Positions 1-7,020 are shown, numbered from the stretch's first letter. The stretch: 10,745 nt of DNA from an uncultured Collinsella sp. (GCA_900757185.1 CAAEMX010000020.1:1-10745); one strand, 5' to 3'. Numbers and translations: made by a program. The notes: a model not told the origin generated them from the letters alone.

Positions 1-345
1 CGAAGTACAGCGTCGCGAGCGTCATGGGCTACCTGAAGGGGAAGAGCTCGCTGATGATATTCGACAGGCACGCCAACCTAAAGTACAAGTTCGGCAACAG
101 GAGGTTCTGGGCGGAGGGCTGCTACGTTTCCGCCGTAGGCCTGAACGAGGCGACGGTCGCCAAGTACATCAGGGAGCAGGAGTCCCACGACATCGCGCTG
201 GACAAGCTGAGCGTGAAGGAGTGCGAGGACCCCTTCAAGAGGGGGTGGGCCTGCCGGTTCGACCGGCGCGCCACGGGTCAAGATGCACCAGGCCTGGACG
301 AAGTCCGGGCCCGCGCCTTTAGACGCGAGCCCGGGGCCCGTGGGT
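1..345 (+). mobile_element. IS200/IS605-type insertion sequence, right part
   Basis: The tnpA remnant plus the GC-rich hairpin at 305-334 look like the right half of an IS200/IS605 element. These elements have no terminal inverted repeats; their ends are subterminal hairpins recognised by TnpA as single strands, and a CTTTAG-like loop is often seen at the right end. No tnpB follows, so it is either an IS200-type (tnpA-only) copy or a decayed one. The exact cleavage point cannot be set from one copy; 345 is an estimate. Confidence 0.55.
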
Positions 346-521
346 TATACCCTAAGAGCAAACCACCCCTTTTAGGGGTGGTTTTGATTTCACGTCACCT
401 TGTCTCAAATGCGACCCGCTCGCTCATTTATGCTCTACCTGCGGTGTTTCCGTTCTTGGGAGTTTTGTCGCTTCTCGCTTGCGTAGTCGTTGGGGACGTT
501 CTTAAACGACTAGTCAAATAA
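3..521 (+). CDS. tnpA: IS200/IS605 family transposase TnpA, 5'-truncated by the window edge
   Basis: C-terminal part of a Y1 (HUH) single-strand transposase. The frame is open from base 3, and the visible protein carries the family landmarks: MGYLKGKSS, then FGNRRFWAEGCYV, then the helix AKYIREQ, whose Tyr (codon 165-167) is the expected nucleophile, then LSVKECEDPF. The HUH metal-binding motif lies upstream of the window. Recognisable TnpA homology stops near base 240, where the family normally ends within a few residues. Here the frame stays open to a TAA at 519-521, so about 90 residues of tail run through the element's right end, a terminator and an inverted repeat, and are probably not native protein. 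Arginines are mostly AGG, unlike the CGC/CGT of the other genes, which suggests transfer. I infer either loss of the native stop or a small frameshift. Identity is confident, the 3' boundary is not. Confidence 0.8.
   Translation, partial: KYSVASVMGYLKGKSSLMIFDRHANLKYKFGNRRFWAEGCYVSAVGLNEATVAKYIREQESHDIALDKLSVKECEDPFKRGWACRFDRRATGQDAPGLDEVRARAFRREPGARGLYPKSKPPLLGVVLISRHLVSNATRSLIYALPAVFPFLGVLSLLACVVVGDVLKRLVK
305..334 (+). repeat. Candidate right-end hairpin of the IS200/IS605 element
   Basis: CCGGGCCCGCG (305-315) can pair with CGCGAGCCCGG (324-334), 11 positions with one mismatch, around the 8-nt loop CCTTTAGA. Its position shortly after the conserved end of TnpA, and its loop, fit the subterminal structure that TnpA binds at the right end. 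A smaller hairpin (253-258 with 262-267) precedes it. Confidence 0.5.
360..389 (+). terminator. Rho-independent terminator-like hairpin after the IS element
   Basis: AAACCACCCCT (360-370) pairs perfectly with AGGGGTGGTTT (374-384) across a 3-nt T loop and is followed by TTTTGATTT. It could end transcription leaving the transposase. The T tract is interrupted, so its efficiency is uncertain. Its stem resembles the stronger terminator after the glycosyltransferase gene (both CCACC/GGTGG), suggesting it belongs to the host rather than the IS. Confidence 0.6.
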
Positions 522-538
522 GAACGTCCCCAACGACT
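485..538. repeat. Perfect 20-bp inverted repeat with nested 7-bp motif (MITE/REP-like)
   Basis: The left arm (485-504, begins AGTCGTTGGGG) and right arm (519-538, ends CCCCAACGACT) are exact reverse complements separated by 14 nt. The spacer starts with AACGACT (505-511), the same 7-mer that ends the right arm and the complement of the one that starts the left arm, so two alternative foldings are possible. Beyond the arms TTGC (479-482) and GCAA (539-542) could extend the stem past a 2-nt bulge. There is no T tract directly after it, so it is not a typical terminator. It may be a palindromic mobile or REP-like unit. Confidence 0.7.
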
Positions 539-655
539 GCAACGGTCACGCTCACATTTGCAAGCGCTGCGCGAATGCCCTTTAAGGCACGGTAGCTCGG
601 CATTTTAGTTATAGGGAGAATTTAGGCGCCTTCGGCCCATTTGCTCCGCTGAAGA
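539..655. other. Intergenic stretch with no recognised gene
   Basis: No credible start-RBS pair or tRNA-like fold is seen here. AATGCC and GGCATT copies and a short TGCC-CTTTAA-GGCA hairpin are present, but the stems are only 4 to 6 bp. Together with the hairpins on either side it forms the gene-free spacer between the IS and lspA. Confidence 0.5.
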
Positions 656-694
656 AAAGCGGCATTCCGTTATCCGGAATGCCGCTTTCTTTTA
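656..694 (+). terminator. Strong rho-independent terminator upstream of lspA
   Basis: A 14-bp perfect stem, AAAGCGGCATTCCG (656-669) with CGGAATGCCGCTTT (675-688), has a 5-nt loop and is followed by CTTTT. The flank on the other side is A-rich, so it may work in both directions. No intact gene ends just before it, so it may be left from a gene displaced by the IS region, or it may insulate the lspA operon. Confidence 0.8.
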
Positions 695-748
695 TGCTGG
701 TTATTTCTCTGACGTTAGCGAATGTGTCGTGCGCTCAACGTGTGGCAA

Positions 749-754
749 TATAAG
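749..754 (+). promoter_or_regulatory. Possible -10 element (TATAAG) for lspA-rluD
   Basis: TATAAGAT lies about 50 bp upstream of the lspA start in the only AT-rich spot between the terminator and the gene. No good -35 hexamer is visible at 16 to 18 bp, so this is a weak call. Confidence 0.25.
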
Positions 755-794
755 ATGGTTATTTGCGTTAAACGGAATTTGATTATCTGAGGGT

Positions 795-800
795 AGGGGA
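795..800 (+). promoter_or_regulatory. RBS supporting a TTG start for lspA
   Basis: AGGGGA sits 5 nt before the TTG at 806. The in-frame ATG at 824 has no comparable purine-rich site, so the rare TTG start is preferred, adding six residues. Confidence 0.5.
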
Positions 801-805
801 TTTCT

Positions 806-1405
806 TTGGGTCGTGGTGCGGATATGACGCCGCCTTTGGGTTGGCGGCTGGGTGTTGCTGGTGGTGTTGCGCTCGTTGTGCTGCTTGTTGACCAGCTGAC
901 TAAGCTTGCGGTTCGTGCCGTGGGCGATGCCCTGCATGTGACTGTTATCCCCGGTGTGATCGACTTTCTATTCGTTCGCAATATCGGTGCCGCCTTTAGC
1001 ATGGGCGAGGGGCATGGCGTTGCATTCGCTTTGCTGGCGCTTGCGGTTATTGTCGCCATTGCCGTGTACCTGGTTCGCGCGCCTCAACTCGCTCGCCTGG
1101 AGGTCGTGGGCATGGCGATGGTTGCGGGCGGTGCTATCGGCAACGCGATCGACCGTCTGGCTTATGGCTTCGTGACCGATTTTATTGCCACCACCTTCAT
1201 CGACTTCCCCGTCTTCAATGTGGCCGATGTCGGCATTACCTTGGGCGTCGTGCTCGCCCTCTTCGGCTACATGTTCTTGAGCCCCGCGGCCCGTGAGGTC
1301 GATGCGACCGCCGAGCTCAACGCCCGTGACGAGGCCCGCGCCAAACGCAAAGCCAAGCAGCGTGGGGAGCGTGCCCGCAAGATTCGCGAAAGGAATGAGC
1401 GCTAA
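806..1405 (+). CDS. lspA: Lipoprotein signal peptidase (signal peptidase II)
   Basis: A membrane aspartyl protease that removes the signal peptide from prolipoproteins after diacylglyceryl transfer to the lipobox Cys. The 199-aa frame has the expected four hydrophobic segments (about 15-32, 70-90, 101-115, 135-159) and the family motifs DQLTK (29-33), NIGAAF (59-64), GGAIGNAIDRL with catalytic Asp116, and FNVADVGI with catalytic Asp141. The core ends near residue 160. About 40 further residues form a strongly charged Arg/Lys/Glu tail, presumably cytoplasmic and longer than in typical LspA of about 160 aa. TTG at 806 is chosen because AGGGGA precedes it; ATG 824 is the alternative. Its TAA overlaps the ATG of the next gene by one base, implying translational coupling, an order common for lspA and rluD-type genes in Gram-positives. 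Confidence 0.93.
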   Translation: MGRGADMTPPLGWRLGVAGGVALVVLLVDQLTKLAVRAVGDALHVTVIPGVIDFLFVRNIGAAFSMGEGHGVAFALLALAVIVAIAVYLVRAPQLARLEVVGMAMVAGGAIGNAIDRLAYGFVTDFIATTFIDFPVFNVADVGITLGVVLALFGYMFLSPAAREVDATAELNARDEARAKRKAKQRGERARKIRERNER

Positions 1406-2418
1406 TGGCCGACATCCATATTCTTGTTGCCGACGATTGCGCTGGTCAGCGTCTCGATGCCTATCTGGGCGCCAATGACGGCTGTCCTACGCGCTCTGCC
1501 TGCGCGCATCTGATCGAGGGCGGCGCCGTCGCCGTCAACGGCGAGACCTGCCTGTCAAAAAAGTACGCCGTGCGTTCCGGCGACCGCATCTCGGTCGACT
1601 TGCCCGAGCCGCATGACCCGACCGACGTGATTCCCGAGGCCATTCCCCTCGATATCCGCTACGAGGACGACTACCTTATCGTGCTCTCCAAGCAGCGGGG
1701 CCTGGTGTGCCATCCCGCCCATGGCCACGAGAGCGGCACCCTTGCGAACGCCCTGGTCTACCACTGCGGCCTCGACCATCTTGGTACCGTGCAGGGCGAG
1801 GACCGCCCCGGTATCGTGCATCGCCTGGATCGCGATACCTCGGGCCTTATGCTCGCGGCAAAAGACGACGATACCCAGCGAGCGCTTCAAAATCTTATAC
1901 GCACGCGTACGCTCGACCGTCGCTATATCACGCTCGTTCACGGACACATCGCTATGGACGAGGGCACCATCAATACGGGTATTGCCCGATCGACGCGCGA
2001 CCGCGTGAAGATGGCGGTTTCCGATGACCCCTTTGCGCGCCAGGCCATCACGACCTTTAAGGTCCTTGAGCGCTTTGATTCCACGCGTTTCGACGACGGC
2101 TATACGCTCGTCGAGTGTCACCTGTTTACCGGCCGCACGCATCAGATTCGCGTACACATGCGCCATATCAACCACGCCTGTGTGGGCGACCCGCTCTACG
2201 GCAAGTGCGATGTACGTGCCGATCAGGGTCTGACCAGGCAGTTCCTGCATTCATGGCGCGTGGCGTTCGATCATCCCGTGACGGGGGAACGCATTGAGTG
2301 CCGTGACGAGCTGCCGTGGGATCTTGCGGCGGTTTTGGATGATCTGGCCCCGCGTTCGTTCGGTCGCACTTCCGCTGGCGCCGAAATCGTCCCGCAGCTC
2401 GGTCTGCTCGAAGCCTAG
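1405..2418 (+). CDS. rluD: RluA/RluD family 23S rRNA pseudouridine synthase
   Basis: Isomerises specific uridines to pseudouridine, most likely in 23S rRNA (for RluD itself, helix 69). The 337-aa protein has an S4 RNA-binding domain (about 15-65, including HLIEGGAVAVNG) followed by the pseudouridine synthase fold. Motif II, HRLDRDTSGLML, contains the catalytic Asp142, and GRTHQIRVHMRHINHACVGDPLYG (243-266) is the conserved C-terminal signature. About 30 residues after the catalytic domain are unremarkable. Start and stop codons overlap with lspA (TAATG), so the two are read as one operon and the start is well fixed. The exact target site and symbol are inferred; RluB/RsuA-type enzymes are excluded by the HRLD-type motif and the domain layout. 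Confidence 0.9.
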   Translation: MADIHILVADDCAGQRLDAYLGANDGCPTRSACAHLIEGGAVAVNGETCLSKKYAVRSGDRISVDLPEPHDPTDVIPEAIPLDIRYEDDYLIVLSKQRGLVCHPAHGHESGTLANALVYHCGLDHLGTVQGEDRPGIVHRLDRDTSGLMLAAKDDDTQRALQNLIRTRTLDRRYITLVHGHIAMDEGTINTGIARSTRDRVKMAVSDDPFARQAITTFKVLERFDSTRFDDGYTLVECHLFTGRTHQIRVHMRHINHACVGDPLYGKCDVRADQGLTRQFLHSWRVAFDHPVTGERIECRDELPWDLAAVLDDLAPRSFGRTSAGAEIVPQLGLLEA

Positions 2419-2436
2419 CCAGTATTAGGTTGTTTC

Positions 2437-2463
2437 TTGAACTCGGTAAGCCTGCGGTAAGAT
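2437..2463 (+). promoter_or_regulatory. Candidate promoter of the glycosyltransferase gene
   Basis: TTGAAC (2437-2442) is followed 15 bp later by GGTAAGAT (-10 TAAGAT at 2458-2463), with an 18-bp alternative at GATATA. The element lies about 40 bp before the ATG in the 82-bp gap after rluD. A direct repeat GGTAAG-CCTGC-GGTAAG overlaps it. Confidence 0.45.
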
Positions 2464-2500
2464 ATACGGTTGTCTACGTTACGCGTTCCCGGGAGCCTGC

Positions 2501-3796
2501 ATGCTCGCCTTTTTACAAATCAACACACCCATCGTGATCTTCAACCAGATTGTCTTTACGCTGTTCACGGTCTGCTTTTTGTACCAGGTGGTCTTCTTTA
2601 TCATCGGTGCCTTTCGTGGCGAGGTCGCGCCTCCCAAGGCCAAAAAACTCCACCGCTACGCCTTCTTTATCGCGGCGCATAACGAGGAGGCCGTAATTGC
2701 CAACCTCGTTCGCTCCATCAAGGATCAGGATTATCCGTCCGAGCTTATCGAGGTCTTCGTGGTCGCCGATGCCTGCACCGACAACACGGCGGAGCTTGCG
2801 CGCGAGGCCGGCGCCATTGTCTATGAGCGTAATGACCTTGCTCGTAAGGGCAAGAGCTGGGTCATGGACTTTGGCTTCGATCGCATTCTCAACGAGTATC
2901 CCGATACCTTTGAGGGCTATTTTATTTTCGATGCCGATAACGTCATTTCCCGTGATTACGTTTCCAAGATGAACGACGCTTTTGACCAGGGTTTTCATGT
3001 GGTCACCAGCTACCGCAACTCTAAGAACTTCGGTAGTTCGTGGATCTCTTCGGCCAACGCCACGTGGTATCTGCGCGAGGCCCGTTTCCTCAACAACGCG
3101 CGTAATATTTGCAAGACGTCCTGCGCTGTCTCGGGTTCGGGCTATCTCATTTCTGCCAGCGTGATCGAGGGTATGCACGGCTGGCAGTTCCACACGTTGA
3201 CTGAGGACATTCAGTTCACCACGTTCTGCGCCATTCACGGTATTCGCATCGGTTATGCACCGGCGGAGTTTTTTGACGAACAGCCCGTGACGTTCAAGGC
3301 TTCTTGGAAGCAGCGCATGCGTTGGACTAAGGGCTTCTACCAGGTGTTCTTTACCTACGGTAAGCACCTGGTCAAATCGACCTTCCGCTATCATCGTTTT
3401 GCCGCCTACGACATGTTCATGACGATCGCCCCGGGTATGCTGCTATCGCTCATCTCGATGCTCGCCAATGCGACCTTCCTCATTGTAGGTGGTCTTTCGC
3501 ACGGCTTCTTGGCCACCGAGGTCGAGATGCAGGCGTGTGCCGCTTCGCTCATTATGACTTTTGCCATGATGTATCAGACGTTCTTTACCATGGCGCTCCT
3601 TACGACCATCTTCGAGTACAAGCACATTCATTGCGCGCAAAAGTGGCGTCTGGTGACCAACCTGTTTACCTTCCCGATCTTTATGTTCAGCTATATCCCC
3701 ATCACGGTGGCTGCACTGTTCCTCAAGGTCGACTGGGTCCCGACGCAACATGCCGTCAACGTTACCCTCGACGAGGTCATGCAAGGCGCCAAATAA
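2501..3796 (+). CDS. Membrane-bound family 2 glycosyltransferase (processive type)
   Basis: A GT2 enzyme of the PgaC/hyaluronan-synthase-like group, which transfers sugars from nucleotide donors at the inner face of the membrane. The 431-aa protein has one N-terminal transmembrane segment (about 12-36), a cytoplasmic catalytic domain beginning HRYAFFIAAHNEE, the nucleotide-binding region VVADACTDNT (87-96), the metal-binding FDADN (143-147), the general-base TED (234-236) and QRMRW (271-275), which marks processive enzymes. Three hydrophobic segments (about 304-330, 345-372, 388-410) follow. All catalytic motifs are intact. GGGAG lies 5 nt before the ATG. It has its own promoter candidate and terminator, so it is probably a single-gene unit. 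Neighbours give no clue to the sugar; an exopolysaccharide or a glycolipid headgroup are both possible. Confidence 0.85.
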   Translation: MLAFLQINTPIVIFNQIVFTLFTVCFLYQVVFFIIGAFRGEVAPPKAKKLHRYAFFIAAHNEEAVIANLVRSIKDQDYPSELIEVFVVADACTDNTAELAREAGAIVYERNDLARKGKSWVMDFGFDRILNEYPDTFEGYFIFDADNVISRDYVSKMNDAFDQGFHVVTSYRNSKNFGSSWISSANATWYLREARFLNNARNICKTSCAVSGSGYLISASVIEGMHGWQFHTLTEDIQFTTFCAIHGIRIGYAPAEFFDEQPVTFKASWKQRMRWTKGFYQVFFTYGKHLVKSTFRYHRFAAYDMFMTIAPGMLLSLISMLANATFLIVGGLSHGFLATEVEMQACAASLIMTFAMMYQTFFTMALLTTIFEYKHIHCAQKWRLVTNLFTFPIFMFSYIPITVAALFLKVDWVPTQHAVNVTLDEVMQGAK

Positions 3797-3804
3797 CCAC
3801 CACC

Positions 3805-3850
3805 AAAACCACCACAAAGGGGATAGGCACCTTTGTGGTGGTTTTTGCTT
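3805..3850 (+). terminator. Rho-independent terminator of the glycosyltransferase gene
   Basis: AAAACCACCACAAAGG (3805-3820) pairs perfectly over 16 bp with 3830-3845 across a 9-nt loop. The downstream arm runs into TTTTTG and then CTTTT. It begins 9 nt after the stop codon and sits ahead of the RBS of the next gene. Confidence 0.9.
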
Positions 3851-3866
3851 TTGCGCAGCTTTTCAT

Positions 3867-3871
3867 GGAGG
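3867..3871 (+). promoter_or_regulatory. RBS fixing the start of the A24 peptidase
   Basis: GGAGG lies 6 nt before ATG 3878. The frame is open further upstream, but the only earlier starts lie inside the terminator stem, so this site decides the start. Confidence 0.75.
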
Positions 3872-3877
3872 TGCACG

Positions 3878-4300
3878 ATGTTCTTCATCCCATTTTGGAT
3901 CTGCGCCTTTGCCGGTGCGGTGGTTGACGCCCATGAGCGTCGGTTTCCCAATGAGCTTGCCGGCGCGTGTGCGGTGGCGGCGTTTGCAGGCGTTTGGCTC
4001 GACAGGGGCGTTAACACGGCGCTTGACCACGCCGGACTAGCGGTTATTGTCTACCTTTCCCTCGTGCTTACTGAGTCACTCTGGCGTTGTGTTCGCCACA
4101 CCCCAGGTATCGGCATGGGAGACGCCAAGGCGCTCTTCGCACTTTGCACGCTCAACCCTATGGGCGGCATCGCGGCATTTGCCGTCGCGCTCCTGGTCCT
4201 TGCCCTCTCATGCCTCTTAACAAAATCGCGCTCCCTGCCATTGCTCCCGTTTTTGGTGCCGATTTTTGCCATAATCGAGGTCGTGGGCTGCACATTGTAA
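3878..4300 (+). CDS. Minimal A24 family prepilin peptidase (TadV/CpaA-like)
   Basis: A membrane aspartyl protease that cleaves prepilin-type leader peptides. With the ATG at 3878 it is 140 aa, nearly all hydrophobic, and has both catalytic aspartates in their motifs: Asp17 in VDAHERRFPN and Asp82 in GIGMGDAK. The N-terminal cytoplasmic methyltransferase domain with its Cys pairs, found in full-length PilD, is absent, so it matches the short TadV/CpaA form and probably cleaves without methylating. No pilin, secretion ATPase or Tad gene is in the window, so its substrate is encoded elsewhere. It starts right after the glycosyltransferase terminator with no clear promoter of its own and is followed by the dGTPase gene 31 bp later, suggesting a shared transcript. 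Confidence 0.82.
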   Translation: MFFIPFWICAFAGAVVDAHERRFPNELAGACAVAAFAGVWLDRGVNTALDHAGLAVIVYLSLVLTESLWRCVRHTPGIGMGDAKALFALCTLNPMGGIAAFAVALLVLALSCLLTKSRSLPLLPFLVPIFAIIEVVGCTL

Positions 4301-4319
4301 CCGATTGCGCATCCTTCTT

Positions 4320-4325
4320 AAGGAG
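4320..4325 (+). promoter_or_regulatory. RBS fixing the start of the dGTPase-like gene
   Basis: AAGGAG lies 6 nt before ATG 4332. The longer frame from a TTG at 4305 would place this site inside the coding sequence and has no site of its own, so 4332 is preferred. Confidence 0.75.
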
Positions 4326-4331
4326 CATGCC

Positions 4332-5579
4332 ATGGCAACTAATCAAGAAACGGCCGTCATTAAGGCGCGCATGGACCGTATTCCCTCGGCATTGTCACTC
4401 GAACTTGTCGAGCGCATTTCCGCCGATCGTGCTTCGGGCTATGTCAATCCCTATCGCTGCAACGATGATCAGGTCATTCGTCGTATTGATCGCGCTGCCG
4501 ACAAAGGCACGCTTATGCGTCCGGCGTTTATGCGCGATTCCGAAAAGATTCTTCATCTTCCGGCGTACACGCGTTATGCAGGCAAAACGCAGGTCTTTAG
4601 CTTCCGCAGCAACGATGACCTGTCGCGCCGCGGTCTGCATGTGCAGCTTGTCTCGCGCATCGCTCGCGATATCGGACGCGCCCTAGGTCTCAACTGCGAT
4701 CTGATCGAGGCGATTGGCCTGGGCCACGACTTGGGACATACGCCTTTCGGCCATGCCGGTGAGCGCTTTCTCAACGATATCTATCACGAGCGTACCGGCC
4801 GCTTCTTTTTCCATAACGTGCAGTCGGTACGCGTGCTCGATGCGCTGTATGGCCGCAACGTGTCGCTCCAGACGCTCGATGGCGTGTTGTGCCATAACGG
4901 CGAATATGAGCAGCGTGTGTTTGAGCTGTCACACATGGCATCCTTTGGCCAGTTCGATCAGACGGTTGAGGACTGTATCGCCACGGGCTATAGCGCGGTT
5001 GAGCACCTGCGCCCCATGACGCTTGAGGGCTGCGTGGTGCGTATCTCGGATATCCTCGCCTACGTCGGTCGCGATCGTCAGGACGCCATTGCGGCGGGCC
5101 TGCTCGACCCCGACGCTTTTGACGATGGCCTGGGCGGGGCTTACAACAGCTGGATCCTCACGCACGCCTCCATCGATATCGTCGAGCATAGCTACGGCAA
5201 GCCTCGTATCGAGATGAGCGAGGACTTGTTTGAAGAGATCCGCCGAGCCAAGCGCGAGAACTACGAGAAGATCTACAGCAAGGGCGGTATCGAGGGCGAT
5301 TCCGAGGCGGAGCTGCGCGAGGCATTCGAAAAGCTCTACGACCGCTGCCTGCAAGATCTTAATCAAGGCGACGAGTCCTCGTACATCTTTAAGCATCATA
5401 TTTCGCGCATCGAGCAGCAGCTTTCCTACTACGATCGTACGTATGCCTGGCAGGACGACAAGGATCAAGCGGTGGTGGATTACATCGCGAGCATGACGGA
5501 CGGCTATTTCTGCGAGCTGACGAGCAAGCTATTCCCCGGTCTGGAGTTTCCGCATCGTACCTATATTAACGAACGGTAG
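4332..5579 (+). CDS. dgt: dGTPase-like HD-domain deoxynucleoside triphosphohydrolase
   Basis: Hydrolyses dGTP or other dNTPs to the nucleoside and triphosphate, adjusting dNTP pools. The 415-aa protein shows the family's landmarks in order: LHLPAYTRYAGKTQVF (74-89), GLHVQLVSRIARDIGRALGL with metal-ligand His103, EAIGLGHDLGHTPFGHAGE with His132-Asp133 and His136, LCHNGE (187-191) and RISDILAY with the fourth metal ligand Asp240. The HD metal site is therefore complete. The C-terminal third is acidic and helical with no named motif. The start at 4332 is set by AAGGAG. Family members differ in substrate preference and often need oligomer formation or a nucleotide activator, which the sequence alone does not reveal. 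It lies just after the peptidase gene and 60 bp before rarA, another genome-maintenance gene. Confidence 0.88.
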   Translation: MATNQETAVIKARMDRIPSALSLELVERISADRASGYVNPYRCNDDQVIRRIDRAADKGTLMRPAFMRDSEKILHLPAYTRYAGKTQVFSFRSNDDLSRRGLHVQLVSRIARDIGRALGLNCDLIEAIGLGHDLGHTPFGHAGERFLNDIYHERTGRFFFHNVQSVRVLDALYGRNVSLQTLDGVLCHNGEYEQRVFELSHMASFGQFDQTVEDCIATGYSAVEHLRPMTLEGCVVRISDILAYVGRDRQDAIAAGLLDPDAFDDGLGGAYNSWILTHASIDIVEHSYGKPRIEMSEDLFEEIRRAKRENYEKIYSKGGIEGDSEAELREAFEKLYDRCLQDLNQGDESSYIFKHHISRIEQQLSYYDRTYAWQDDKDQAVVDYIASMTDGYFCELTSKLFPGLEFPHRTYINER

Positions 5580-5592
5580 TTCGTATCTTTTC

Positions 5593-5600
5593 GGTATACT
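5593..5600 (+). promoter_or_regulatory. Candidate -10 element upstream of rarA
   Basis: GGTATACT contains a good -10 (TATACT, 5595-5600) with GG in front, 40 bp before the rarA start. No -35 match is visible at normal spacing, because that stretch overlaps the end of dgt. Confidence 0.35.
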
Positions 5601-5639
5601 GTTCGTGGAAAACTATTTTGATTGATGTACGGGATGGCT

Positions 5640-6989
5640 ATGGACGACCTTTTTTCTGCTTCGACGCGTGAGCGTTCCTTTCAGAATGCGCCGCTTGCGG
5701 TTCGCATGCGCCCCAATTCGCTCGACGAGTATGTGGGCCAGCAAAAGGCCGTCGGTAAGGGCTCATGGTTGCGTGCGGCGATTGAGCATGACGTGCTATC
5801 GAGTGTGATTCTGTACGGGCCGGCCGGTACGGGCAAGACGACGCTGGCCCACATTATCGCCAACCATACCAAGAGCGAGTTTGTCGAGGTCAGCGCCGTG
5901 ACGGGCACCGTAAAGGACCTGCGTCGCGTGATCGACGAGGCAAAGACGCGCCTAAATACGTATGACCGCCGTACCATCTTGTTCATCGACGAGATCCACC
6001 GTTTTTCGAAGTCGCAGCAGGATGCCCTGCTGCATGCCGTTGAGAACCGTACCGTCATTATGATTGGCGCCACGACCGAGAATCCGTACTTCGAGGTCAA
6101 CTCCGCGCTGTTGTCGCGTGGGCGCGTGGTAGAGCTTGAGCACTTGAAAGACGAGGATATCGCCACGCTCATTGAGCGTGCGCTCGAGGCACCGCAGGGT
6201 TTAAACGGTAGGTTCTCGGCCGATGAGGATACCGTCAAGACCATTTGCACGCTGGCCGCGGGTGATGCGCGCTCGGCTCTGACGACCCTTGAGCTTGCGA
6301 GCGAGATTGCCGTCACGCGTCCCGATACCGAGGGAACGCCAGCGCCGGCGGCGGGGGAGCGTTATCCCATCACCGTGGATGACGTTAAGATTGCCAATCC
6401 ACGCCGAGGTTTTTCGTATGACAAAAACGGCGACATGCACTATGACATTATCAGCGCGTTCATCAAGTCTATGCGCGGTAGCGACCCCGATGCCACGATC
6501 TACTGGCTTGCGCGCATGATCGATGCGGGGGAGGATCCCAAGTTTATCGCCCGACGCATCATGATTCAGGCTTCCGAGGATGTTGGCAATGCCGATCCAC
6601 AGGCGCTGCTGGTGGCACATGCCGCATTTACATCTGCCGAGGTCATTGGCTATCCCGAGTGTCGCATCAACCTGGCACAGGCTGCGCTCTATGTGTGCCT
6701 GGCGCCTAAGTCTAATGCGTGCGAGGCCTCGATTGATGCGGCGCTGGCCGATATCCACAGCAGTGGTCTTCGCGAGGTGCCCAGCTACCTGCGCGATCGC
6801 CATCGCCCGGGCAGCGATGAGTACGGTGTGTACAAGTATCCGCACGATTATCCCGAAGGCTGGGTCGATCAGCGCTATTTGCCCGAGGGGCTGGAGCGCG
6901 GTGCGTTTTGGCAGCCTGCCGGCCGCGGCTGGGAAGAGTGGCGCGTAGAGCAAAGCGAGCGCGACCGTAGCGGGAATGCTCCGAAGTAG
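5640..6989 (+). CDS. rarA: Replication-associated recombination protein A (RarA/MgsA AAA+ ATPase)
   Basis: A clamp-loader-like AAA+ ATPase that acts at stalled forks and gaps with SSB. The 449-aa protein begins MDDLF, a typical RarA start, and carries RMRPNSLDEYVGQQ (22-35), Walker A GPAGTGKTT (60-68), Walker B ILFIDEIH (113-120), sensor 1 GATTENP (143-149), the arginine-finger segment LLSRGRVVEL around Arg160, and sensor 2 GDARSALTTLE (208-218). The MgsA C-terminal tetramerisation region follows, with HYDIISAFIKSMRGSDPDA (267-285) and DVGNADPQAL (314-323). Length is normal. Start choice: ATG 5640 has ACGGGA 5 nt upstream; ATG 5634, ATG 5625 and TTG 5622 are in-frame alternatives with poorer sites. 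About 15 residues at 227-242 (TRPDTEGTPAPAAGE) form a lineage-specific linker insert. Confidence 0.95.
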   Translation: MDDLFSASTRERSFQNAPLAVRMRPNSLDEYVGQQKAVGKGSWLRAAIEHDVLSSVILYGPAGTGKTTLAHIIANHTKSEFVEVSAVTGTVKDLRRVIDEAKTRLNTYDRRTILFIDEIHRFSKSQQDALLHAVENRTVIMIGATTENPYFEVNSALLSRGRVVELEHLKDEDIATLIERALEAPQGLNGRFSADEDTVKTICTLAAGDARSALTTLELASEIAVTRPDTEGTPAPAAGERYPITVDDVKIANPRRGFSYDKNGDMHYDIISAFIKSMRGSDPDATIYWLARMIDAGEDPKFIARRIMIQASEDVGNADPQALLVAHAAFTSAEVIGYPECRINLAQAALYVCLAPKSNACEASIDAALADIHSSGLREVPSYLRDRHRPGSDEYGVYKYPHDYPEGWVDQRYLPEGLERGAFWQPAGRGWEEWRVEQSERDRSGNAPK

Positions 6990-7020
6990 CTGCTGATTAT
7001 TTTGTCCCACGATCTCACAC

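Noticed and set aside
2513..3394. 293-codon minus-strand frame opposite the glycosyltransferase
   Set aside because: No RBS or domain; the + strand protein carries every GT2 motif.
3833..3877. N-terminal extension of the A24 peptidase from a TTG
   Set aside because: The TTG is inside the terminator stem, and GGAGG sits just before ATG 3878.
4305..4331. Longer dGTPase start at a TTG
   Set aside because: No RBS precedes it, and AAGGAG lies within the extension, correctly spaced for ATG 4332.
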